DNA of 42,624 nucleotides from Desulfobulbaceae bacterium (GTDB lineage: Bacteria; Desulfobacterota; Desulfobulbia; Desulfobulbales; VMSU01). The position numbers were made by a program, and so were the translations under genes. The stretch spans positions 1 through 42,624 of the forward strand of contig VMSU01000156.1 of assembly GCA_013792005.1 (NCBI GenBank), written 5' to 3'. How positions within the stretch are numbered: position 1 is the stretch's first letter; every line of letters starts with the position of its first letter. This document shows, piece by piece, positions 17,352 through 24,095 of the stretch. The notes under the pieces are model-generated. The model saw only the letters and a program-made list of their open reading frames with translations, was not told where the DNA came from and did not search any database.

Positions 17352-18221
17352 GTGAGATTGGAATTTACTCCCATCACCTTGGATCGTCAGGATGAGTATC
17401 TGGAGCGACTTCAGGCCACGCCTCAGGCTGCTGCTGATTATAGTTTCGTCAATTTGTGGGCGTGGGCTGAGGAGTATGGCTTGACGTGGGCCTGGGATCA
17501 AGGATTGGTCTGGATCAGGCAGAGTGTGCCGGGACATGCCTTGTGGGGACCTGTGGGTCCTTGGGATGAGGTGGATTGGCAGTGGGTTATGTCCTGGCTT
17601 GAGGGTCAGCCCTTGGTCAGGCTTCCAGAGGAGTTGGCTATGCGTATGGTTCGCGCTCACTCAAAGGCCATGATCAAGACCAGCAGGTCCCACTGGGAGT
17701 ACCTCTATTCGGTTCCGGAATTGATTGGTCTTTCCGGGAATCGGTTTCATGCTAAGATGAATTTGCTTCGGCAGTTTAAGGGCTCGTACCTTTGGTGTTA
17801 CCAGCCATTAACAGAAGATCTGATTAAGCTAGTGCTTGAGATGCAGGATCAATGGTGCACCTGGCGTGATTGCGAGGCATCACCTGATCTTGCCGCCGAA
17901 GACCGGGCGATTGCCAAGGTTCTTGGGTCGTATGCCTCTTTGCGAAGCTTGCTGGGAGGGGTTCTGGTCGTCGATTCCAGGGTGGTGGCTTTTATCGTTG
18001 CAGAACCCTTAAGAGAAGATACTTTAGTCATTCATTTTGAAAAGGGAATGGGTGAGTACAAAGGTGTCTATCAGGCGATCAACCATGAATTTTTGGTAAA
18101 GAGTAGAGGGTTTGCTCTGGTGAATCGGGAGCAGGATCTCGGGAATGAGGGGCTGCGAAAGGCGAAAATGTCGTATAATCCAGTGGAGTTTCTGCGAAAA
18201 TATGAGTTGCTTTGGCGGTGA
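17352..18221 (+). CDS. DUF2156 (phosphatidylglycerol lysyltransferase C-terminal-like, GNAT-fold) protein
   Basis: 289 aa soluble protein with the DUF2156 pattern: an N-terminal DYSFVNLWAWAEEYGL segment, GNRFHAKMNLLRQF in the middle (the usual K-x-N-x2-F-like motif), and a C-terminal YKGVYQAINHEFL and VNREQDLGNEGLRKAKMSY. In relatives such as MprF this GNAT-like domain transfers aminoacyl groups, but the standalone version has no proven substrate. Start codon is GTG at 17352 or TTG at 17358; the GAGGAG overlapping the GTG is better spaced for the TTG. Co-transcribed with the M48 protease. Confidence 0.85.
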   Translation: MRLEFTPITLDRQDEYLERLQATPQAAADYSFVNLWAWAEEYGLTWAWDQGLVWIRQSVPGHALWGPVGPWDEVDWQWVMSWLEGQPLVRLPEELAMRMVRAHSKAMIKTSRSHWEYLYSVPELIGLSGNRFHAKMNLLRQFKGSYLWCYQPLTEDLIKLVLEMQDQWCTWRDCEASPDLAAEDRAIAKVLGSYASLRSLLGGVLVVDSRVVAFIVAEPLREDTLVIHFEKGMGEYKGVYQAINHEFLVKSRGFALVNREQDLGNEGLRKAKMSYNPVEFLRKYELLWR

Positions 18222-18361
18222 AATTCCTGGTAACATGCCGTAAGTGAGGGTAGTAAATGTCGTATTTCTTCGAGAGTGCTGGACATGTGCTTTCGGGAAA
18301 TTAACAGTGAGCCTCACGGGAAGATTACCTGGATGCCGAATTGACAGGTGTAACTGCTTAG

Positions 18362-18486
18362 GTTATCGGTTTACGGTTGACAGTTGACGGTGATTGGGTC
18401 CTGCTAATGGCTGAGGACTCACTGACATTGAGTGTCAAGCGATGATTTATGACTAACCATGATTCTTTTAACCGTAAACCGATAAC
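18362..18486. repeat. inverted repeat with 17-bp perfect arms
   Basis: GTTATCGGTTTACGGTT (18362-18378) is perfectly complementary to AACCGTAAACCGATAAC (18470-18486). Partial further pairing (GACGGTGAT with ATCACCGT, the latter just beyond the right arm) suggests an imperfect long hairpin. It fills much of the 320-bp gap between the DUF2156 gene and the cytochrome gene, where no other gene is seen. Confidence 0.75.
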
Positions 18487-18574
18487 TGATCACCGTTACC
18501 TGGTATTTACTGACAGGTTTTAATTAATTAATTGAGTCGTTTTGCGGCTAGTTTGGATGAGGATAGAAACGGAT

Positions 18575-19009
18575 ATGTCGGTAATTACAGGTGTGCAATA
18601 CGGCAACAGGAAACGTAGGACGGTAATTTTTGTTGTTGCGTGCTGCCTTCTCCTCAATTTGAGCGCTTGTTCAGATAATAAGGGTGACGAAGCTCCCATT
18701 GGCGCAATCGGCCCGACTCAGTCTGCACCAGAGAAAAAGGCTGAGCCCCAAACACAGCCGGTCGATTCCACCCAGCCTTCAACAGTTTCACCTGACGGGG
18801 TATGTGCTTCTCTGGTTACTGCTAAGTGTGTTGAATGCCACAGTATGGCACGGGTCTGTGAGAAGCTTGGTAAAAAGAGCAAGTCTCGTTGGAGTCGGAC
18901 CATTAATCGAATGATTGATCGGGGCGCCAAAATTAACAGCGATGAGATTGCTGCACTTCTTGATTGTTTGGATGGTAAAATCAGTAAGTCAGATGTTGTG
19001 TGCCAGTAG
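18575..19009 (+). CDS. monoheme c-type cytochrome lipoprotein
   Basis: 144 aa from the ATG at 18575 (ATG at 18557 is possible). A basic NRKRR run and a hydrophobic segment end in the lipobox LSAC, so it should be a membrane-anchored lipoprotein facing the periplasm. A Pro/Gln/Thr-rich linker leads to a ~65-residue domain with one heme motif, CVECH, then RVCEKLGKKSKSRW and RTINRMIDRGAKI. The domain looks like small class I-like cytochromes common in Desulfobacterota; a methionine in INRM could be the sixth ligand. Likely a low-potential electron carrier. No close operon partner. Confidence 0.75.
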   Translation: MSVITGVQYGNRKRRTVIFVVACCLLLNLSACSDNKGDEAPIGAIGPTQSAPEKKAEPQTQPVDSTQPSTVSPDGVCASLVTAKCVECHSMARVCEKLGKKSKSRWSRTINRMIDRGAKINSDEIAALLDCLDGKISKSDVVCQ

Positions 19010-19161
19010 CATTTGTTGTCTCCACTAGCTCCTGTCTGCTTGTCACGTCCTTGCAGGCTTGAGTTACCTTAAGTGCTACATGAAGGCGCGCTGATTTTTG
19101 GGGAGCAGCAGGCGATGACCTTTACCTCATAAGGTGAGTAAATAAAACCAGGTTAGAACTT

Positions 19162-19345
19162 GATGGCGTCGCAAAAAGTGTGATCTACTGCGTCCCTGTC
19201 CAACACCAGCGGGGATTGAACTGAATTGCGTGGCGGTTTTGCTCGTTCGGCATACCATATGTATGGCCTCACTCACGAAACACACCCCGCGCATTGTATA
19301 TCGCACCTTTTACTTAGCCATCCCCGGACTTTTTGTGAGATTGTC
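19162..19345 (+). repeat. dispersed ~180-bp repeat, copy A
   Basis: Begins GATGGCGTCGCAAAAA and ends near TTTTTGTGAGATTGTC. Its inside aligns with the reverse complement of 20886-21060, sharing CTACTGCGT, the TTTTGCTC-TTCGGCA block, ACCATATGT-TGGCCTCA and TTTTGCTTAG/TTTACTTAG-CATCCC. The ends are imperfect inverted repeats. It lies 33 bp before the CvfB-like gene and fills the 369-bp gap. Confidence 0.85.
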
Positions 19346-19378
19346 AGAACTTAACTCAAATTTTATAAGGAATCGTTC

Positions 19379-20212
19379 ATGGTAGAACCAGGTATGATGA
19401 ATCGGCTGATGGTGACCAAGATGGTCGATATCGGCGCTTTTCTTGATGGTGAAAATTTAGGGAGGATCTTGCTTCCGCTACGGGCAGTTCCGCCCGATTG
19501 CCTGATAGGGGCCATGCTTGATGTGTTTGTTCATTATGACATGGAGGGTCGGTTTGTCGCCACAACTCGTAAGCCTTTGGCTTTTCCTGGAGAATTCGGG
19601 TACCTGAAAGTTGTCAAACTTACCCCTCTCGGCGCTCTATTGGATTGGGGGCTTCATCATCAGCTGCTCGTGCCTACTAGGGAACAGAAACAGGCGATGC
19701 AGGAGGGGAGATCCTATTTGGTGCGAGTTATCCATGACCCTAACAGTAAGCGCATTATTGCCTCGTCCAAAGTTGATCAGTATCTGGATCAAGTTCCTCC
19801 GAATTATGGCGCGGAACAGGAGGTCGATCTTTTGATTGGCGCTCATACCGACCTGGGATACAAGGCTATCGTCAATAACTCTCACTGGGGTGTGCTCTAC
19901 GAAAATGAGGTGTTTCAGCCGCTGAAAAAGGGGGATCGGTTATCGGGTTTTATTAAAAAAGTTCGGGATGATCAGAAAATCGATTTGAGTCTACAGCCTC
20001 CCGGTTATGCTAAGGTAGACAGCCTGACGGAAAAGATACTTGACCAATTGAAACGACATGACGGATTTATGGCTGTCAATGATAAAACTCCACCTGAACT
20101 TATCTATCAATGGTTCGGTGTCAGCAAGAAAAATTTTAAAAAGGCGATTGGCGCTCTGTACAAGAAAAAGATTATTCGGCTGGACAAAGACGGTATTTGC
20201 CTGACATCATGA
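19379..20212 (+). CDS. cvfB: CvfB-family S1-like RNA-binding protein
   Basis: 277 aa, the usual CvfB/YitL length. Three S1-like OB folds in tandem are readable: residues ~10-60 (VDIGAFLDGENLGRILLP), ~75-140 (LGALLDWGLHHQLLVPTREQ, the best S1 motif) and ~150-210 (GYKAIVNNSHWGVLYENEVF). A C-terminal winged-helix follows (LIYQWFGVSKKNFKKAIGALYKKKII). Staphylococcal CvfB affects virulence gene expression and binds RNA; a general RNA-regulatory role is inferred here. AAGGA lies seven bases before the ATG. The gene and the PilZ gene behind it are flanked by inverted repeat copies A and B. Confidence 0.88.
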   Translation: MVEPGMMNRLMVTKMVDIGAFLDGENLGRILLPLRAVPPDCLIGAMLDVFVHYDMEGRFVATTRKPLAFPGEFGYLKVVKLTPLGALLDWGLHHQLLVPTREQKQAMQEGRSYLVRVIHDPNSKRIIASSKVDQYLDQVPPNYGAEQEVDLLIGAHTDLGYKAIVNNSHWGVLYENEVFQPLKKGDRLSGFIKKVRDDQKIDLSLQPPGYAKVDSLTEKILDQLKRHDGFMAVNDKTPPELIYQWFGVSKKNFKKAIGALYKKKIIRLDKDGICLTS

Positions 20213-20288
20213 GCGAATTCTTTTATGATTCACTGTTGAAAAGGTAACTATCCACCTTCTGACCCAGAAAGGTGCCGAAGCCCAGAAC

Positions 20289-20399
20289 CGCAACTGTTCA
20301 GCAGTGCCGCAGATGCTAGGCATCGGCCTGCGAGGTGTGCTTTTCGCACATGAGCAGGCCGATAACAACGCAGATGTGGCACTGCTGGACTGTTACTTG
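20289..20399. repeat. 111-nt imperfect long hairpin (palindromic element)
   Basis: CAGCAGTGCC pairs with GGCACTGCTG, ATCGGCCTGC with GCAGGCCGAT, and GTGTGC with GCACAT around a TTTTC loop. Outer bases AACTGTT and AACAGTT also fit. The separate pairing blocks with internal loops look like a REP/MITE-type element or a structured RNA. It fills most of the 307-bp gap between the CvfB-like and PilZ genes. Confidence 0.75.
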
Positions 20400-20434
20400 A
20401 AAAGTAGTATTTTCAGCCGAAGCATATTTTCGTT

Positions 20435-20464
20435 TGACAGCTATTCTTCCAAATTTCTATACTA
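20435..20464 (+). promoter_or_regulatory. sigma70-type promoter for the PilZ gene
   Basis: A consensus -35 box TTGACA (20435-20440) and -10 box TATACT (20459-20464) are separated by 18 bp. The expected start gives a ~50-nt leader before the ATG at 20520. Confidence 0.7.
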
Positions 20465-20519
20465 ACAGATAGGAGACATTCTTTAGTGAGGGATTGTTAT
20501 TAGAAACGGAGAGGGGAAC

Positions 20520-20882
20520 ATGAAGCAAGCAAATGAACGGCGGTGTCAACCGCGATATCGATTAGGAGAGGGTGCCATTGCTGTGTCCGCAAACAACCCG
20601 GGACATATTCAGAATATCAGTATGGGTGGACTGTCATTTGTTTATTTGCATAGCGAGGAACAAGTTGTTGCGGGGGATTGTGTTGATATCCTGGATGGAC
20701 AGAATGATTTTTTTATGGAGGCTATTCCATGCCGTACCGTGTCTGAAAAATTGCTGATTAATGAATCCTCATTCAGCATGATCAGAATGGTGCAGCGTTC
20801 TTTGGAGTTTGGCCAATTGAGCAAGGCACAAAAGGTCCAACTTGAGGCTTATATTGTTCAGCATTCCACCGCATATGCTTAG
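20520..20882 (+). CDS. single-domain PilZ protein
   Basis: 120 aa. The PilZ c-di-GMP motif is split in the usual way: RRCQPRYRL near residues 7-15 (R-x3-R type) and NISMGGLSF near 37-45 ([D/N]-x-S-x2-G). No other domain is present, so it would act as a small c-di-GMP adaptor. A GGAGAGGGG site lies just before the ATG, and it has its own good promoter. The target is unknown; flagellar or pilus genes are not in the window. Confidence 0.85.
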   Translation: MKQANERRCQPRYRLGEGAIAVSANNPGHIQNISMGGLSFVYLHSEEQVVAGDCVDILDGQNDFFMEAIPCRTVSEKLLINESSFSMIRMVQRSLEFGQLSKAQKVQLEAYIVQHSTAYA

Positions 20883-20885
20883 TCT

Positions 20886-21060
20886 GATGGTCTCACAAAA
20901 AGTCACGGGATGTCTAAGCAAAAGGGCCGACATACAGGTAAGCGAGCGAAGAGAGACTCCGAGGCGCAGTGTGCTTTTACGAATGAGGCCACACATATGG
21001 TGTGCCGAATGAGCAAAAGTGCGCTGCAACGCAGTAGGTCGGGATTTTTGCGACGCCATC
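20886..21060 (-). repeat. dispersed ~180-bp repeat, copy B (inverted relative to copy A)
   Basis: Begins GATGGTCTCACAAAAAGT and ends ATTTTTGCGACGCCATC; the ends are inverted repeats with three mismatches in 16. The centre holds a CACACATATGGTGTG palindrome. Starts 3 bp after the PilZ stop codon. Confidence 0.85.
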
Positions 21061-21110
21061 AGTCTGTTTGGTGGTGAATGAATGAAGTAGCGTGGATCAC
21101 AAAAGAAGTA

Positions 21111-21177
21111 TAGAGCGCACATAAAAAAAGGCCCGACAGGAAGATTTCCTGTCGGGCCTTTTTTTATGTGCGCTCTA
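21111..21177. terminator. bidirectional terminator in a 67-bp perfect palindrome
   Basis: Two perfectly complementary 32-base arms around a GAT loop: TAGAGCGCACAT, seven A, then the GC stem GGCCCGACAGGAA, and the mirror. The A/T tracts make it a terminator in both directions for the convergent PilZ and cytochrome b genes. The arms continue 12 bp beyond the tracts. Confidence 0.93.
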
Positions 21178-21191
21178 CTGGCAGCAGCGGT

Positions 21192-22037
21192 TTAGTGCTT
21201 TTGGATATATTTGAACATGGTGATGATAATAGAAACTACCAGGATTGATCCCGTGGTGACGACAAAGATACCGAAGACTGTAGCCAGTCGTTTCAACCAG
21301 GCTGCAGGCGCTCTCCGGGTGGTCATTTTGTCCAACTCTCCGGATTTGACGAGCTGATCGTATTCTCGAGGGCGTTCGTGTTTTAGTTCATCTACTGTAA
21401 TTGAGCCAACAAATATGACTGGATCCAGGGGGAATTTCTCTGGACGAAGATGAGTGTTGTAGAAGTGGATGGTAAAGATAAAGCCGGATGCTAAAAGGGC
21501 CTCGTCGCTGTGAATAATAGTGGCAATGTTGAGCCAGTAACCGGGGAAAAAGAGTGAGAACTGTTCAGGAAACCACAGGGCAAGGCCCGATGAACCGATG
21601 ACTGCAATACCCCAGAAGACGGCCATAAAGTCAAATTTTTCCCAGTAGATCCATCTTCCGTAGTAGGGACGTTTGCCGCCGAAGAACCACTTGAATGTTT
21701 GGATCATCTCCTTGGCATCGTTTAAGTTTGGAACTAGGCCTTCCGGATCGAGGATATACTCGAACAGGCCTTTCTCTGATTCCTTCCAGGTAGTGTAAAG
21801 CAGGATCATGGTGAGGAAAAAGTAGAAAAATGTGATCACAGCACAGAAACGGTGAAGTGCGCCGAGCACGGCAAAACCACCGAGTAAATTGGCGATCTGT
21901 CCAGCCCAGTCTTCCATGGCGAATTTGAGTGCCATACCTGTCACTGCCAGGGTCAGGAAACTGATAATGATCAATAGATGAATGAATCTCTGAAAGACGG
22001 AAAATCTTTCCACATACAGCGTTTGTGTCTTGGCCAT
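21192..22037 (-). CDS. cytochrome b (FdnI/hydrogenase-type di-heme membrane subunit)
   Basis: 281 aa with four to five membrane helices. Histidines placed to bind two b hemes are seen in FIHLLIIISF, ALHRFCAVITFF, IATIIHSDEALL and FTIHFYNTHL. This is the layout of the cytochrome b subunit of formate dehydrogenases and Ni-Fe hydrogenases, which pass electrons between the quinone pool and a periplasmic partner. The upstream gene on the same strand encodes an 11-heme cytochrome c with a C-terminal membrane helix, so the two probably form one complex. It resembles Geobacter Cbc-type inner-membrane modules (CbcL is a fusion of such a multiheme c and such a b). Direction of electron flow is not readable. 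Confidence 0.85.
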   Translation of the reverse strand: MAKTQTLYVERFSVFQRFIHLLIIISFLTLAVTGMALKFAMEDWAGQIANLLGGFAVLGALHRFCAVITFFYFFLTMILLYTTWKESEKGLFEYILDPEGLVPNLNDAKEMIQTFKWFFGGKRPYYGRWIYWEKFDFMAVFWGIAVIGSSGLALWFPEQFSLFFPGYWLNIATIIHSDEALLASGFIFTIHFYNTHLRPEKFPLDPVIFVGSITVDELKHERPREYDQLVKSGELDKMTTRRAPAAWLKRLATVFGIFVVTTGSILVVSIIITMFKYIQKH

Positions 22038-22108
22038 GTCTGTGTCCTTATTTCTATGTGTTGAAGGGCAAGTTAATAATATTTGTTGTTACAGCTTCTT
22101 TGTTTGGG

Positions 22109-23347
22109 TCAGTGGCCTTTGGTTATGGCCTTGATCCGTTCAACCATGGAGCGCGGTACCCAGAGGATGGTGTGCAGTCCGAAGAATCCGAAGGTGCCGA
22201 CGAGAAGTCCGGTCATGGCCCAGAAGGTATAGAAGAGATACGGGTATTTATCTTTATCCGAGTGAGTGGCGTGAGTTAAATAGGTGGTAAAGCTCTGGTT
22301 GGCCTTGGGGTGGCAAGGTGAGCAGGTCTTGACGATATTTACGGTGTTGATTGCCGATGTCGGGTCCTGCGCTGGCATAATGTTGTGCGAACCATGGCAA
22401 TCCGAACATTTGGCAGTGCTCTCGCCACCTCTCAGCATAGAGGCTCTGCCGTGGTAAGTCTCCAGGTAGGTTTCGGTTTCGTGCTCATGGCAGTTGCCGC
22501 ATTGCTGGGCGATAATCAGGCGGAAATCCTTTTTGTCGACCTGCGCGATAGAGTGGTCGGTGTGGCAGTCGGTACAAACTGGCAGCTTTTTATCTGTTTT
22601 GGTGACCAGAGGGCTGTGAACAGATTTTTTGAATTGCTCAACAATGCCGACATGGCACTTGTTGCAGGTGTCGAGGATGTTGTCACGATTGACGCTTGAG
22701 GTCGGCTCGCTGGCTTTCTGGACATCATGGGCAGTATGACAACTGCTGCAGACAGCGGTAACGATCAACCCGTCTTCAAATAAACCTTTACCATGAACTG
22801 ACATAGAGTAGTTTTGGGTGATGTTGTGTTTATTTAACTCATGGGTGGTTGTCATGGTCGATCCTTCCTGGTGACAGCGCCCGCAGGTATATGGGATGTT
22901 CAGGGGATAGGTGGTGGAAAGTCGGTCTGAGGGCTTTCTTATATCATGCTTGGTGTGGCAGTCGCTACAAAGGGGGGCATATTTATCGCCCTTGGCCATG
23001 GCGACACCATGGGCGCTATTCGCGTAAATTTTATTAACTCCATCATGGCAGTTAGAGCAATCGACCGGACTCATTGGGTACGGGTGTTCATCTCCGGCGA
23101 CTTCAGCTTCAATATGACAGGAGACGCAGCCATTTTCAGCATGCACAGTTTCCTTGAAGGCTGCTTCGTCTACGAAGAGGCTGATGGTGTTGCCATCCTT
23201 TTGGGCGGTCATGGCTGTGTCGCTGTGGCAACCGATACAGTCATCGTTGGTCAGCGCATAGGCGCTGCCGGCTGTCAGGCTGAGAGTGCTGAGCAGGATA
23301 GCAAGTGATGTTCCGGCCCAGGAAAACAGTGTGTCCTTGTGACTCAT
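22109..23347 (-). CDS. undecaheme (11 CxxCH) cytochrome c with C-terminal membrane helix
   Basis: 412 aa. A Sec signal peptide (WAGTSLAILLSTLSLTAGSAYA) is followed by eleven CxxCH motifs: CIGCH, CVSCH, CSNCH, CSDCH, CGRCH, CSSCH, CNKCH, CTDCH, CGNCH, CSDCH, CSPCH. Extra histidines for bis-His ligation are abundant (SVHGKG, TKHDIRK, GSHNIMP). Near the C-terminus one membrane helix (FWAMTGLLVGTFGFFGLHTI) should hold the protein on the periplasmic face. The start at 23347 has GGAGG eight bases upstream; the frame extends to 23464 without a better start. It precedes the cytochrome b gene by 71 bp; the pair suggests quinol-linked export of electrons to periplasmic or extracellular acceptors. Confidence 0.93.
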   Translation of the reverse strand: MSHKDTLFSWAGTSLAILLSTLSLTAGSAYALTNDDCIGCHSDTAMTAQKDGNTISLFVDEAAFKETVHAENGCVSCHIEAEVAGDEHPYPMSPVDCSNCHDGVNKIYANSAHGVAMAKGDKYAPLCSDCHTKHDIRKPSDRLSTTYPLNIPYTCGRCHQEGSTMTTTHELNKHNITQNYSMSVHGKGLFEDGLIVTAVCSSCHTAHDVQKASEPTSSVNRDNILDTCNKCHVGIVEQFKKSVHSPLVTKTDKKLPVCTDCHTDHSIAQVDKKDFRLIIAQQCGNCHEHETETYLETYHGRASMLRGGESTAKCSDCHGSHNIMPAQDPTSAINTVNIVKTCSPCHPKANQSFTTYLTHATHSDKDKYPYLFYTFWAMTGLLVGTFGFFGLHTILWVPRSMVERIKAITKGH

Positions 23348-23733
23348 CGGTGAGACCCTCCGTGCGATTGAAATGGAAAAAATGTTATTCTTAATATTGA
23401 TGATGAATATCTTGTAAAGTGGTTGTAGGCGTTGAAGCAAAAAATAGTATTTTATTTGGAGCAATTCAGAATAATGCTCTCATGTGATCGGCATTGAAAT
23501 CCTATTCTGCCTTTGCAGGGATAATCCGTAATCGAAAAAATCCTTTATTGGAGCGGAATAGGAAGATTGCTAGCACCAGGTATTGGTTCAGTATCTTTGA
23601 GTTGGGCTATTTAAGCGGATGATGCCATGAAACGCAAGAAAAAATGAATCATTACTCATTATTTCTTGCCGACTGGTAAGAAATCCTTTAGATGGAATGG
23701 CATTGAGAGTAGTGTCAAGAGAGAGATTCGTCA
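23348..23733. other. divergent intergenic region, 386 bp
   Basis: Lies between the cytochrome c operon (minus) and a small membrane-protein gene (plus). AT-rich, presumably with both promoters; no convincing box pair, repeat or RNA was seen. Confidence 0.45.
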
Positions 23734-24078
23734 ATGGAGACGGCAACTGATGAGGTGGATATGGGTATGATCAACCAGGGGAAAGGACAAGAGCCGATTC
23801 CTGTGTATACAAAAGTTGGCTGGGTTATGGCCTGGGTGGTGATGTTTGTTATTGGGGCGATGATTTTACGCAATTGTGCCACCTCTGTAATTTATGGGCG
23901 AAAAACCAACCAGCAGCAGGTTGAAACGTATTATAAGCTCGGGATAACCGATGGAACTTCTGGGCAAGGACCCATGCTTCGTGATGAAGCGGTGAAGAAT
24001 CCTGTGTTGCGGAAGGCCTACAGTAAAGGCTACCGTGAGGGGGTGGACAAGGGTCGTCAAACGCAGATCAGTCAGTGA
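23734..24078 (+). CDS. small single-pass membrane protein of unknown function
   Basis: 114 aa. One strong hydrophobic helix at about residues 28-50 (VGWVMAWVVMFVIGAMIL) follows a short acidic/polar N-terminus. The C-terminal ~60 residues are hydrophilic, with two similar stretches (YYKLGITDGTSG and YSKGYREGVDKG) that may form a small repeat. I do not recognise the family. No strong Shine-Dalgarno site is visible, and ATG 23761 is an alternative. It converges on the DUF748 gene with an 17-bp gap and no obvious terminator. The balanced composition and helix suggest a real gene. Confidence 0.55.
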   Translation: METATDEVDMGMINQGKGQEPIPVYTKVGWVMAWVVMFVIGAMILRNCATSVIYGRKTNQQQVETYYKLGITDGTSGQGPMLRDEAVKNPVLRKAYSKGYREGVDKGRQTQISQ

Positions 24079-24095
24079 TACTCAAGATCGGTTGG

